A DNA stretch of 64,000 bases from JAFEBO01 sp044221315 (GCA_044221315.1 JBGAPK010000013.1:31941-95940), one strand, 5' to 3'; positions 26,374-38,072 are shown, counted from the first letter of the stretch. Translations and numbers: made by a program. The notes: a model not told the origin generated them from the letters alone.

Positions 26374-27144
26374 TCACGCGGCCTGTTCTTTGGCGGGGGT
26401 TTCCGGCGTTGATGCCGTTGCCACCGACGCTTGGCTCTGTGCCGCGTGCCAGCCCGACCATTCTTCGTATCGGTGCTGAAGGTCCTGCACGATCTCTGTC
26501 GCGCTCATGCCGCTCGCCGCGTAGTCGATCTTCGGGAAGACACGAATCCGCGCCCGTCCGAACCGCCACAGGCTCGCCCACGCGGGCTCGACCTGCGGCG
26601 TGCCGTCGATCAGGATCGGCAGCACGGGTGCGCCCGTCCGCTTGATGATGAGTCCGACGCCGGGCTGGAAGGGCATGATGCGCCGCGCCGGACGCTCGAG
26701 GCCACCCTCCGGGAAGATGCCCAGCACGCCTCCGGACTTGACATGACGCATCGCCTCTCGCACCGCGCCCGAGTCGCGCGATGATTCCTCCACGCCGATG
26801 ACATTCGCCCATTCCCAGAACCACTGCAGGCTGTCGATCTGCATCGAGCGAGCCATCATCCAGCGCACCTCGAATTTGCAGAGGCTTTGGATGAGCGGCA
26901 CGTCAACACCGGCGGTGTGATTGGAAACGACAATCAGCGGCCCGGCCAGAATCTGATCCGGCACATTTGCGCGTCCTTCGACACGCACACGCTGCACCAA
27001 ACGGGCGTAGAGCCTCATGAGGGCGACGAGCAGGCCGGCCATGGGGTCTTGACGGTCGTTGCGCAGGAGTGCCGCACTCGCCCAGGCGAGTAGTGCCAGG
27101 CCGATCGCGACGGCGACCAGAATCTCAAGCCCCAGCAGCGTCAC
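26374..27144 (-). CDS. plsC: 1-acyl-sn-glycerol-3-phosphate acyltransferase family
   Basis: A 256-residue membrane-bound acyltransferase that makes phosphatidic acid or a related lipid. The catalytic HX4D motif is NHTAGVD (His76, Asp81). The substrate pocket motif FPEGGLERPARRI, a later PILIDG, and an N-terminal membrane segment fit the PlsC family. Specific acceptor substrates cannot be read. It converges on the TPR gene and is divergent from rarA. The 30-residue C-terminal tail is low-complexity (Ala/Ser/Thr). Confidence 0.9.
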   Translation of the reverse strand: MTLLGLEILVAVAIGLALLAWASAALLRNDRQDPMAGLLVALMRLYARLVQRVRVEGRANVPDQILAGPLIVVSNHTAGVDVPLIQSLCKFEVRWMMARSMQIDSLQWFWEWANVIGVEESSRDSGAVREAMRHVKSGGVLGIFPEGGLERPARRIMPFQPGVGLIIKRTGAPVLPILIDGTPQVEPAWASLWRFGRARIRVFPKIDYAASGMSATEIVQDLQHRYEEWSGWHAAQSQASVATASTPETPAKEQAA

Positions 27145-27273
27145 TCACGCCATGCTAGCCGTTGCAAACTTGCGTTTCGACCTTGGCGCTCAATGAGTTT
27201 TGAATGGTCTGGAGATGTTTGGGTGTACACTCGCGCGGGTTGCGGTCACGCCCCGGAACGAAAGGCATTCGCG

Positions 27274-28701
27274 ATGGATCGCGGCGATTTGTGGGCCACA
27301 CAACGAGACCAGCTCCGCCGGGCGGTCGAGCCGCTGGCGGTGCGGATGCGCCCGCGAAACCTCGAGGAATTCGCGGGCCAGCAGCACATCCTGGGTTCGG
27401 GAAAGTTGCTCCGGCGGATGCTCGAGGCCGACGTTATCACGTCGCTGATCCTGCACGGCCCCCCCGGCACGGGCAAAACCACGCTCGCCGAACTGATCGC
27501 GCAGTTCACCAAGCGCCACTTCGAGCGGGAGAACGCCTCGAGCGTCGGCGTGAAGCGCATCCGGGAGATCCTGGACGAGGCGGCGATCCGGCTGGAGCGG
27601 AGCGGGCGACGCACCGTGCTTTTCCTCGACGAGATCCACCGCTTCACCAAGCCGCAGCAGGACGTGCTGCTGGCGGATGTGGAACGGGGCATCCTGACGT
27701 TGGTCGGCGCGACGACGGAGAACCCGCTCTTCGCGGTCAATAGCGCGCTCGTCAGCCGCAGCACGCTCTTCAGGCTGGAGCCCCTGAGTGAAGAGGAGAT
27801 CGTCGGTGTCCTGAAGCGGGGGATCACCGACAAGGAACGCGGCTTCGGCTCGCTCGATCTCCGCGTAGACGACGATGCACTCAAAGTCTGGGCGACCAAG
27901 AGCGACGGCGACGCGCGGCGGGCGTTGACGGCGCTGGAAGTGGCGGTGTTGTCGGAAGGCGTCAAGGTATCGAGGTGTCAAGGTGCCGAGGGAAATTCTG
28001 CCTCGGGCTTGACACCTCGACACCTCGACACCTCGACACCTTTTCAAATCGATCGCCGTGCCGCCGAAGACTCGATTCAACAAAAAGCCGCCGTCTACGA
28101 CGGCACCGGCGATGAGCATTACAACTCGATCAGCGCCTTCATTAAGAGCGTGCGCGGGAGCGATCCGGATGCGGCCGTCTATTGGCTTGCGCGCATGCTC
28201 GACGCCGGAGAAGACCCGCGGTTCATCGCCCGGCGTCTGGCCATTCTCGCGAGCGAGGACATCGGCAACGCCGACCCCCGAGGCATCCTGGTCGCCCAGA
28301 GCGCCTGGGAACTGCTCGAACGCATCGGCATGCCCGAGGGACGCATCATCCTCGCGCAGGCAACGACGTACCTCGCGCTCGCGCCCAAGAGCAACGCGAG
28401 CTATGTTGCAATCGACGAAGCGATGTTGGATGTGAAAGAAGGACGCACGATCCCCGTGCCTGTTCACCTCCGCGACGGCAACGCCGCCCCGCCAGCCCCC
28501 GGCGGCACCGCCAACGGCACCGGCTATCGCTACAGCCACGGCGATGCCGGGGCCGTGAACGATCAGGACTACCTCGGCGTTGAGAAAACGTACTACCGGC
28601 CAACCGATCGCGGCGCGGAAAAAGCAATGGCCGAACGCCTCGAAGAACTTCGCAAGCTCCGAAGCAAGGGCCGCGCCCGGAAGGGCGGAAGCGCCCCATG
28701 A
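27274..28701 (+). CDS. rarA: Replication-associated recombination protein A (AAA+ ATPase)
   Basis: RarA/MgsA acts at stalled forks. Walker A GPPGTGKTT (Lys68), Walker B VLFLDEIHRF and sensor 1 LVGATTENP are clear. The C-terminal part (AVYDGTGDEHYNSISAFIKS, RGSDPDAAVYWLARML) is the RarA tetramerisation region. Length is 475 residues against about 440-450 usual. Residues about 229-256 (VKVSRCQGAEGNSASGLTPR) come from an inserted palindrome with octamer repeats at 27970-28042. The start MDRGDLWATQ at 27274 is preferred since AAGG is 9 bases before it. It overlaps the next gene by 4 bases (ATGA). Confidence 0.94.
   Translation: MDRGDLWATQRDQLRRAVEPLAVRMRPRNLEEFAGQQHILGSGKLLRRMLEADVITSLILHGPPGTGKTTLAELIAQFTKRHFERENASSVGVKRIREILDEAAIRLERSGRRTVLFLDEIHRFTKPQQDVLLADVERGILTLVGATTENPLFAVNSALVSRSTLFRLEPLSEEEIVGVLKRGITDKERGFGSLDLRVDDDALKVWATKSDGDARRALTALEVAVLSEGVKVSRCQGAEGNSASGLTPRHLDTSTPFQIDRRAAEDSIQQKAAVYDGTGDEHYNSISAFIKSVRGSDPDAAVYWLARMLDAGEDPRFIARRLAILASEDIGNADPRGILVAQSAWELLERIGMPEGRIILAQATTYLALAPKSNASYVAIDEAMLDVKEGRTIPVPVHLRDGNAAPPAPGGTANGTGYRYSHGDAGAVNDQDYLGVEKTYYRPTDRGAEKAMAERLEELRKLRSKGRARKGGSAP
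27970..28042. repeat. Hairpin plus GACACCTC octamer repeat inserted in frame in rarA
   Basis: TCGAGGTGTCAAG at 27970-27982 is the exact inverse of CTTGACACCTCGA at 28008-28020. Inside these arms lies CCGAGG (27986-27991) paired with CCTCGG (28001-28006). From 28011 the octamer GACACCTC is repeated three times, then a fourth copy ends in GACACCTT (28035-28042). RarA lacks this stretch in other bacteria as I remember the family, and both flanks read as normal RarA. Confidence 0.78.
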
Positions 28702-29306
28702 GTGCCGAACGTCAGGCCGAGAAGGGCAAGCTGCGGGCAAGCCTGCGCCAGGTGTGGGGATCCATCGCGAGCGACGAACTCGCCCGCATCTCGGCCGACG
28801 CGTGCCGTCGCATTTTGAACCTCCCGGAATGGGTCGGCGCAAAGGCCGTGATGGTCTACCTCCCAATGCCGGGCGAAGTGGATGTCTCGGCACTGGCGGA
28901 AAGCATTCTGACCCGCAAAGCAGTCCTCACGGCTCCGCGGGTTGACATGACCGCGAGAAGCATGTGCCCCGTGCGATTGGACCGCTGGCCTGTTCCCCAA
29001 AGCCCCGCCGAATCGAAATCGTCGGGGATGGTGGTCCCGCTGCCGCCCGAGAACGGCCCGGAGTTCCCCATCGGGCAACTCGATCTGGTGATCGTGCCCG
29101 GGCGCGCGTTTGATGCCGCGGGAAACCGGCTGGGACGCGGGGCGGGTTTCTATGATCGGTTTCTGCTGGACACGCGATTCAGGGCACATGCCATCGGCAT
29201 CGCCCCGGACTGCGTAATCCTGGAGCGGGTCCCCACCGGGGCAATGGACGCGTCGGTGGAGATTGTCGTGACCGAGTCCCGCGTGATTCGGTCACTCCCG
29301 CGCTGA
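28698..29306 (+). CDS. 5-formyltetrahydrofolate cyclo-ligase
   Basis: Converts 5-formyl-THF to 5,10-methenyl-THF using ATP. At 202 residues it has the usual length. The nucleotide/folate motif GRGAGFYDRFL and the preceding LDLVIVPGRAFDAAGNRLGR are diagnostic. The N-terminus is a helix of the usual KxxLRxxLR type. It overlaps the end of rarA by 4 bases, so the two are likely translated together. In E. coli this gene (ygfA/fau) lies elsewhere. Confidence 0.93.
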   Translation: MSAERQAEKGKLRASLRQVWGSIASDELARISADACRRILNLPEWVGAKAVMVYLPMPGEVDVSALAESILTRKAVLTAPRVDMTARSMCPVRLDRWPVPQSPAESKSSGMVVPLPPENGPEFPIGQLDLVIVPGRAFDAAGNRLGRGAGFYDRFLLDTRFRAHAIGIAPDCVILERVPTGAMDASVEIVVTESRVIRSLPR

Positions 29307-29376
29307 TTATTCCGCGGCACGGGCGCGGGTCGATAATGGGCCGATTCGGACGGCCCTTTGTACACGGAGGTAGTAG

Positions 29377-30708
29377 ATGGCTCTTCCCTCACAGACCGAG
29401 CGCCAGAGCGAAATCGGTCGGTCGTATGTCTATGGCCAGCGGACCGCCGCGGCGAACGGTGCGCGAACCGTCCTGATCGTCGCCGCCGTACTTGTGCTCG
29501 CGGCGGGAACGATCTGGGGCACGCTTACGGTCATCAACCGTCGCTCGACCACGGGCACCCTGCCCGGCCCTGAAACCAAGTCCATCAACCCGCGCCAAGT
29601 GTCGTTGGGCGCCATCTCGCCGGAGACAGACAAAGGCGCGAAGCCTTCAACGCCCGACTCGCCCTCTCCCCGCATCGCCCCCGCTGGCGGCACCGCGCCG
29701 ACATCGCTCAAGACCGACGCCCCGATCATGCCACCTCCGGGCTCCCCCACCACCGTCATTCCGTCCGCCTCAACGACGGACGCATCGCGCCGACCGGCGC
29801 CTGTGGATGTCACCCGCAAGGACCTGACGCCCAACCCCGCGCCGACCCCCACGACCTCGGGATCGGGAACCGATTCTGCTAATCCCTCCTCGCCTTCGCA
29901 GACTGCAAACCTCACCCCGACCGATAGCACCAGCGATGTGATCCGCCAGATCCAGGCCGCCGATCAGCGCCTGGCGGCGGGCGACCTGCTCCAGGCCCGG
30001 GTGCTCCTGAACAAGGCCCTTCGAAACCCCAACGCCGTGCGCGACGATCAGGACCGTATCCGCCAGAAGCTGACCTCGATCAACGCCGACGTGCTCTTCG
30101 GAGCCAAGGTCTTCTCCGGCGATCCGATGGCCGAGGAATACACCGTCAAGTCCGGCGACAATCTGATCAGGATCGCCCGCAACCGCGAACTCGCCATCGA
30201 CTGGCGCCTGCTCGAGCGCATCAACAGCACCAAGAGCGGCAGCCTCCGCATCGGACAGAAACTGAAACTGATCCGCGGCCCCTTTCACGCCATCGTCCAC
30301 AAGGGCGACTATCGCCTCGATCTCTTCCAGGGCTCGCCCGACGATCCCGACAGCTGGATCTACATCCGGTCGTTTAAGGTCGGCCTGGGCACCGGCAACA
30401 GCACGCCCGTCGGCAGCTTTGTCATCAAGCCCAAGAGCAAGTTGGTGAACCCGTACTGGGTCAACCCGCAGACAGGCCAGAAATTTGCCGCCGACGATCC
30501 CAAGAATCCCATCGGCGAGTTCTGGATGGGCATCGAAGGCGTTGGTGATAGCAAGGCCGTCACCGGCTATGGGCTGCACGGCACGATCGACCCCGATTCC
30601 ATCGGCAAGCAGCAGTCCATGGGCTGCGTGCGTCTCGGGGATGAGGACATCAAGCTTCTCTACGAGATGCTGGCGGAGCAGTTCAGCGTTGTGAAGATCG
30701 TTCCGTAA
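29377..30708 (+). CDS. LysM-containing L,D-transpeptidase (YkuD)
   Basis: A 443-residue cell-wall enzyme that would make 3-3 peptidoglycan cross-links or attach proteins. An N-terminal membrane anchor (residues about 31-53) is followed by about 150 residues rich in Pro, Thr and Ser. A LysM domain lies near residues 253-295 (EYTVKSGDNLIRIARN). The YkuD domain follows: TPVGSF, GYGLHGT with His401, and SMGCVRL with catalytic Cys417. GGAGG precedes the ATG. The product sits outside the cytoplasm. Confidence 0.93.
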   Translation: MALPSQTERQSEIGRSYVYGQRTAAANGARTVLIVAAVLVLAAGTIWGTLTVINRRSTTGTLPGPETKSINPRQVSLGAISPETDKGAKPSTPDSPSPRIAPAGGTAPTSLKTDAPIMPPPGSPTTVIPSASTTDASRRPAPVDVTRKDLTPNPAPTPTTSGSGTDSANPSSPSQTANLTPTDSTSDVIRQIQAADQRLAAGDLLQARVLLNKALRNPNAVRDDQDRIRQKLTSINADVLFGAKVFSGDPMAEEYTVKSGDNLIRIARNRELAIDWRLLERINSTKSGSLRIGQKLKLIRGPFHAIVHKGDYRLDLFQGSPDDPDSWIYIRSFKVGLGTGNSTPVGSFVIKPKSKLVNPYWVNPQTGQKFAADDPKNPIGEFWMGIEGVGDSKAVTGYGLHGTIDPDSIGKQQSMGCVRLGDEDIKLLYEMLAEQFSVVKIVP

Positions 30709-30787
30709 TCGCAGGCCTAGGACCGGCGCCCCGCGATTCGCAACATCGCCCTGTTCGATTTCCCAAGAACCTCGCGGGAGGCATGCA

Positions 30788-31654
30788 ATGGGCACAATCA
30801 CCAAGAGCGCCGAACTGCTCAAGCAGAGTTTTCGGGTCCTCCGCCAGGACAAGCAACTGCTCATCTTTCCGGTGCTGAGCTCGATCGCCTGCCTCGCGGT
30901 GTTCATCTCCTTCGCCGCCCCGATGCTCGCGACCGACATCTTTCAGAGCATCCTCGAGAGCAAGAAGCAGCACGCCCTCTCCGGCGGCATGAAGGCGCTC
31001 GCATTCGCCATCGGTTTCGCGTATTACTTCGTCAACTTCTTCGTCGTCGTCTTCTTTAACACCGCGCTCGTGTCGTGCGCGATGCAGCGGTTCGACGGGC
31101 AGACGCCGACGGTGCGTGGCGGCATCCGCGCGGCCATCTCGCTTCTGCCGCAGATTCTCGGGTGGGCTCTGCTCTCCGCGACGGTCGGCATGGTGCTCCG
31201 CACGATCGGTGAACGCTTCGGCCCGGTCGGCAAGATCGTCATCGGCCTCATCGGGATGGCCTGGACGATCGCGACCTATTTCGTCGTGCCGGTGCTGGTG
31301 GTCGAGCGGGCCGGGCCGATCGATGCGGTAAAGCGGTCCGTGTCAGTCCTCTCGGAAACGTGGGGCAAGGCGCTCGTCAGCAACGTCGGGCTCGGCCTGA
31401 TCAATGTCGGGCTCTTCCTCCTGTGCCTGCTGCCCCTCGGCATCGGAACGGCGATAAGCATCGCGATGCAGCACTGGATTCCCGCCGTGATCGGGGGCGC
31501 CTTCACGCTCTTGATGCTGATCGCGCTCGCGCTCGTGACGAGCGCGATGCAGGTCATCCTCGTCGCGGCGCTCTATCGATTCGCTTCGAGCGGCGACGCA
31601 CCGGCCGGGTTCGATCCGCTCGCCCTGCGCGGCGCCTTCGCTCCGAAGAAGTAA
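30788..31654 (+). CDS. DUF6159-like membrane protein
   Basis: A 288-residue integral-membrane protein. It begins SAELLKQSFRVLRQDKQLLI, then FPVLSSIACLAVFISFAAPM, the pattern I associate with DUF6159. About six membrane segments follow, including YYFVNFFVVVFFNTALVSCA and GLINVGLFLLCLLPLGIGT. A repeated S-x-L-x-x-x-W-x-A element is visible. No catalytic motif is seen. It follows the L,D-transpeptidase on the same strand by 79 bases. Confidence 0.78.
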   Translation: MGTITKSAELLKQSFRVLRQDKQLLIFPVLSSIACLAVFISFAAPMLATDIFQSILESKKQHALSGGMKALAFAIGFAYYFVNFFVVVFFNTALVSCAMQRFDGQTPTVRGGIRAAISLLPQILGWALLSATVGMVLRTIGERFGPVGKIVIGLIGMAWTIATYFVVPVLVVERAGPIDAVKRSVSVLSETWGKALVSNVGLGLINVGLFLLCLLPLGIGTAISIAMQHWIPAVIGGAFTLLMLIALALVTSAMQVILVAALYRFASSGDAPAGFDPLALRGAFAPKK

Positions 31655-32042
31655 CGCGGCCATTCGCCCACTACGCCCGGCCAACGCGCCCATCGCACTC
31701 CATTTCACGGCTGTGAACGCCGCCTCGCGGTCGAATGGGTCCGCCTTTTTCGCATCCGAAGAACGCCGTCGGCGCGGCGTCCGATTCAGAGAGCGCGCAC
31801 ACACCAAAAGTGCTCCCATCTCACCCCGAAAAGCCGAATTCAAAAACACGCCGTAAAGCCCTGCAAAACAAGGGTTTTCAACAATCAAGAATTCCCGCGT
31901 ATTGCGTCGATTCTGGCGGGTGCCGACCTATCATTCCGGATCGGCATCACGGATCAATGTTTTTATTCTGTTAGGATATGCCGAATGGGCACTTTTTGAA
32001 TCATCGAAAGCTCTCACAGCGCTCGGAGAAATCCACTTCCCG
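31655..32042. other. 388-base spacer upstream of gyrB, AT-rich in its second half
   Basis: No gene. The region from about 31840 to 32000 is visibly poorer in GC than the rest of the window and holds a CCCT/AGGG inverted repeat around ACAAAACAAGGG-type sequence near 31858-31880. A single TTTTCAACA differs from the consensus DnaA box at two positions. An extended -10 for gyrB is at 31969-31977. No full set of replication-origin signs was seen. Confidence 0.5.
31969..31977 (+). promoter_or_regulatory. Candidate extended -10 promoter of gyrB
   Basis: TGTTAGGAT (31969-31977): TG-n-TAGGAT, nearly the same as the infC promoter TGTTAGGCT. No good -35 was found at 16-18 bases. A transcript would start near 31984, about 60 bases before the gyrB ATG at 32043. 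Confidence 0.42.
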
Positions 32043-34898
<2,856 letters not shown>

Positions 34899-35041
34899 CC
34901 GACTTCCCTGTCCTCGTCAGGCAAACACCGCCCGGCTCGTTCGGCCTGTATGGGCCGCGGGGCCCCGCCGCGCTCCCCACCACCCACTCACCCTGAACCG
35001 GGAGGTCGAACCGCCCGATCAGCAGTGATTCGGGGGATTCG

Positions 35042-36211
35042 ATGGCCGAACTCAAGGGTGTGGACAGCACAAGGCAGTCGGTCGGGCGCATGAACACGCT
35101 CGGCCTGAGCATCAACGAACTCGCGGCGCTGCTCAGGCGTCTCGACGACGCCGAGAAGGCGAGCGCGGCTGCCTCCAAGCACCGGAGATTCAAGCGCCGG
35201 CAGTTCCGCCTGGCCTCTCTCCAGATGGAGGTTCACCACGTCGGCAGCGCACCGAACAAGCTGAGCGTTGTGTGCCGCAACATCTCCAGCGGCGGCGCCG
35301 CCCTCCTCCACAATTCGTTCATGCACAGCGGAACGAAGGTTGTTCTGAATTTCACGCACCCGACGCGCGGGATCGTCGCGGTGCACGGAAAGATCGCGCA
35401 CTGCGCCCATGTGAAGGCCACAATCCACCAGCTCGGCATCAAGTTCGATCAGCCCATCAAGCCCGCGGATTTTCTCCAGCTCGATCCGCTCGAAGACTGG
35501 TTCACGCTCGAGCAGGTCAAGGACGAGGAGATGCGCGGCTGCATCGTCCTCGCCGGGACCAGCGACATGGAGCAGAAGCTGATCCAGAGCTTTCTCAAAG
35601 GCACCGACGTTCGCCTGCGTGCCGCGCCCGATCAGGAGCGCGCCCTGAAGCAGGCGTCCGAGGGTGCCGACCTCATCGTCATCGACCCGGACCAGAAGAA
35701 GATCGATCTCGAAGCGTTCTTCAAGGCGGCCGACGAGGCGGGAATGGCGACACCCATCCTGATCGTGACCGCGCGCGGGCCAGACGAGCGCCGGCGCATC
35801 CTGAAGGAACTTCAGCCCGGCGCCATCCTCGCCAAGCCGTTGACGCGCGACGTGTTCGCCAGGGCGCTCGGAGAATTCCTGATCGTCGGACGCTCCGCGG
35901 CTTCCGCCGTCAGTTCGATGAGCAGCGCCGATGACAAGGCCCCTCTCCTGCCGGAATTCGTGCAGAGCCTGAACGCTTCGGGCGCCGATCTCCGGAATCT
36001 GCTCGAACGCAAGGAACTCGACGCCGCGCAGGCCGTCTGCGCCCAGATCGCGCGGGCCGCGCCCCCGATGGGCTTCGCAGGAATCGGCTCGCTCGCCGAT
36101 CAGGCCATCCGCTCGCTGACCCAGACCCGCTCGGTCGAATCGTCCAAGGCCGCTCTCCAGCGCCTGATCGGAGCGTGTGAGAGCGCCCAGGCGACGCGTC
36201 GGGCCGGCTGA
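35042..36211 (+). CDS. PilZ - receiver-like - HPt-like protein, first of tandem pair
   Basis: 389 residues. A PilZ domain spans about residues 45-160: RRFKRRQFRLA supplies the RxxxR element and CRNISSGGAALL the (D/N)xSxxG element, both used to bind c-di-GMP. Next a receiver-like domain (about 175-290): IVIDPDQKK keeps an Asp at the end of strand 3 and ILAKPLT keeps the Lys, but strand 1 (IVLAGTSD) lacks the acidic pair. A C-terminal helical part (about 305-380) resembles an HPt domain without its His. It is related to the next gene. Confidence 0.82.
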   Translation: MAELKGVDSTRQSVGRMNTLGLSINELAALLRRLDDAEKASAAASKHRRFKRRQFRLASLQMEVHHVGSAPNKLSVVCRNISSGGAALLHNSFMHSGTKVVLNFTHPTRGIVAVHGKIAHCAHVKATIHQLGIKFDQPIKPADFLQLDPLEDWFTLEQVKDEEMRGCIVLAGTSDMEQKLIQSFLKGTDVRLRAAPDQERALKQASEGADLIVIDPDQKKIDLEAFFKAADEAGMATPILIVTARGPDERRRILKELQPGAILAKPLTRDVFARALGEFLIVGRSAASAVSSMSSADDKAPLLPEFVQSLNASGADLRNLLERKELDAAQAVCAQIARAAPPMGFAGIGSLADQAIRSLTQTRSVESSKAALQRLIGACESAQATRRAG

Positions 36212-36332
36212 TAACGGCCGCCCGTTCCCTTCCCCACCGCTCTTGCGTGAAGAAGTCGCTGCGCCTGATTTCACCGCAAGACCACGCCGATCCACCCGAG
36301 GGGAAAACGCCCCGTTCGAGGAGCCATCGCGG

Positions 36333-37517
36333 ATGAGTACAAGGGAGGGAATGCCGGGGTTGGGGAATCGGTCCGGCTGGCCGGAGGAATCGGCGGGCTC
36401 GCGCCGCAACACGATCGGGCTCGATCTCAACGGCGTTCGCACGCTCGCGGGAAAACTCGACGCGATGGACTCGGGCCGCCCATCCGACCTGAGGCGCGAT
36501 TTCGTCCGCTGGCCCTTCCATCGCGATCGAGTCCGCATCCAGATCGATCAGCCGGGCGGCACCCAGCTCCTGCTCAAGCTCGCCTGCCGGAATCTATCGC
36601 GGGGCGGAGTCTCTCTCTTCCACAATTCGTTCCTGCACGAGAACATGCGCTGCGTGCTCTGGCTCCCCCACCCCAAGCGCGCCGAGGTCGGGGTCTTCGG
36701 AACGCTCGTGCGATGCAAGCACCGCGGCGGGATGCTCCACGAGCTGGGCGTTCGTTTCGATCGGCCCGTCGACGCGCGTGAATTTGTTTCTCTCGACGCC
36801 GATACCGAGCTCTTCAGTCTCGAGAGGGTGAATCCGGAAGCCCTCAGCGGCTCGCTTCTTGTCGTGGACCCGGACGAGCAGGATCATCGCCTTTTCCGAC
36901 ACTTCCTCAGGGCCACCAAGATCCGCCTGCGCGTGGTTTCGACTCAAAGCGAGGCGCTCGCCGCCCTGCGCGAGCCGACCGACCTGGTTTTCGCCAGCCT
37001 CCATCTGCCCGATGGGAGCGCTGTCGAACTGATCTCTTCCGTGCGGGCGGTCGGAGTGCGTGCTCCGATCGTCGTCATCACGCCCGATGTTTCCCGCAAG
37101 TCCCGCATCGAGGCGCGGGCCGGCGCGTGCGAGGGCATCATCGGAAAGCCCCTCACCTGCGACCGTCTGCTCAGAGCAATCGCCGAGTTCATGGGCGACG
37201 CCGCGGCACGGGGCACGGGCTCCGCGACACCGATGCTTCAGGAAGACGACCCGGCCTCCGAGATGGTGCCGGAATTCATCGGTCAGTTGCAGCGTTCCGC
37301 GGGCGAGATCCGGGCGGCGATCGAACGCGACGATGCCGCGGAATGCGAACGCGTCTGCATGATGATCGTCGGCGCCGCGCCGGCGCTCGGATTCTCATCG
37401 ATGGTCCCGAGCGTCGAACGCGCGCTGCAGATGCTCGCCTGGACACGCAGCGCCAGGGAGTCTGCGGTGGTTTTGGCCGATGTCGTCAGCGCCTGCGAGC
37501 GTGCCAAGGCGGCATAG
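36333..37517 (+). CDS. PilZ - receiver-like - HPt-like protein, second of tandem pair
   Basis: 394 residues with the same domain order as the previous gene. PilZ: RRDFVRWPFHRDRV and CRNLSRGGVSLFHNSF. Receiver-like: strand 1 LLVVDPDEQD keeps acidic residues, but strand 3 reads VFASLHLPDG, with Ser where the phosphorylated Asp should be; GIIGKPLT keeps the Lys. The HPt-like end (VCMMIVGAAPALGFSS) has no His in the expected place. GAGGAG lies 10 bases before the ATG. The pair is most likely a tandem duplication that diverged. Confidence 0.82.
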   Translation: MSTREGMPGLGNRSGWPEESAGSRRNTIGLDLNGVRTLAGKLDAMDSGRPSDLRRDFVRWPFHRDRVRIQIDQPGGTQLLLKLACRNLSRGGVSLFHNSFLHENMRCVLWLPHPKRAEVGVFGTLVRCKHRGGMLHELGVRFDRPVDAREFVSLDADTELFSLERVNPEALSGSLLVVDPDEQDHRLFRHFLRATKIRLRVVSTQSEALAALREPTDLVFASLHLPDGSAVELISSVRAVGVRAPIVVITPDVSRKSRIEARAGACEGIIGKPLTCDRLLRAIAEFMGDAAARGTGSATPMLQEDDPASEMVPEFIGQLQRSAGEIRAAIERDDAAECERVCMMIVGAAPALGFSSMVPSVERALQMLAWTRSARESAVVLADVVSACERAKAA

Positions 37518-37528
37518 CACGCCGCCTG

Positions 37529-37547
37529 CCCCCCCCCCCGCTAGCAT
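37529..37547 (+). promoter_or_regulatory. Poly-C tract beside a -10-like hexamer, upstream of EVE gene
   Basis: Eleven consecutive C (37529-37539) are followed two bases later by TAGCAT (37542-37547), a -10-like hexamer, and the EVE ATG is at 37557. If TAGCAT is a real -10, the C tract lies in the spacer between -35 and -10. The mRNA would be nearly leaderless, and no ribosome site is visible. No -35 was recognised. Confidence 0.4.
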
Positions 37548-37556
37548 CGGCGGCCC

Positions 37557-37982
37557 ATGGCGACGTTTCTTCTGAAGACCGAGCCCGACGGCTACTCCTT
37601 CTCCGATCTCGAGCGCGACGGGAGCACGCGATGGAGCGGGATCACCAATCCCGCCGCGCTCAAGGCGCTCCGTGAAGCCAGAACAGGCGACGACGCGCTC
37701 ATCTATCACACCGGCGATGAGAAGTCGGTGGTCGGTCTCGCGAGGATCATCAGGGGGGCCTACCCCGATCCGAAGAAGCCCGGCACCACCGCGGCCGGTG
37801 AAACCAAGTTTCCGGTGATTGACATCGCGCCTCTTCGACGCGCCACGATGCCGCTTTCACTCGCGACAATCAAGGCGGACAAGCGCTTCGCCCAACTGGG
37901 ACTCGTAAAGCAAACCCGACTGAGCGCAATGCCCGTGCCCCCGGATCTCGACAGGCTGTTGCGCAAACTGTGCGGTCTCTAG
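37557..37982 (+). CDS. EVE-domain protein
   Basis: A 141-residue single EVE (PUA-like) domain: FLLKTEPDGYSFSDL, RWSGITNPAALKALREA, GDDALIYHTGDEKSVVGLA. EVE domains bind modified bases in DNA or RNA in other systems. Length is normal. There is no partner restriction or methylase gene next to it, so a stand-alone housekeeping role is more likely than defence. It ends 90 bases before the convergent tRNA-His. Confidence 0.9.
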   Translation: MATFLLKTEPDGYSFSDLERDGSTRWSGITNPAALKALREARTGDDALIYHTGDEKSVVGLARIIRGAYPDPKKPGTTAAGETKFPVIDIAPLRRATMPLSLATIKADKRFAQLGLVKQTRLSAMPVPPDLDRLLRKLCGL

Positions 37983-38072
37983 AGGACGACCGCGCGAGGA
38001 TCGGCAAGCGAACCCTCCGATTGCGGATGCCCCTGTTTCGAAATCCGACATCCCCCATCCGACATCAAAAAG

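Noticed and set aside
31655..32042. Chromosomal replication origin upstream of gyrB.
   Set aside because: Only one near-match to a DnaA box and none of dnaA, dnaN or recF beside it.
37557..37982. EVE gene as part of a restriction or defence island.
   Set aside because: Its neighbours are PilZ proteins, tRNA-His and signalling genes; no methylase or nuclease is present.
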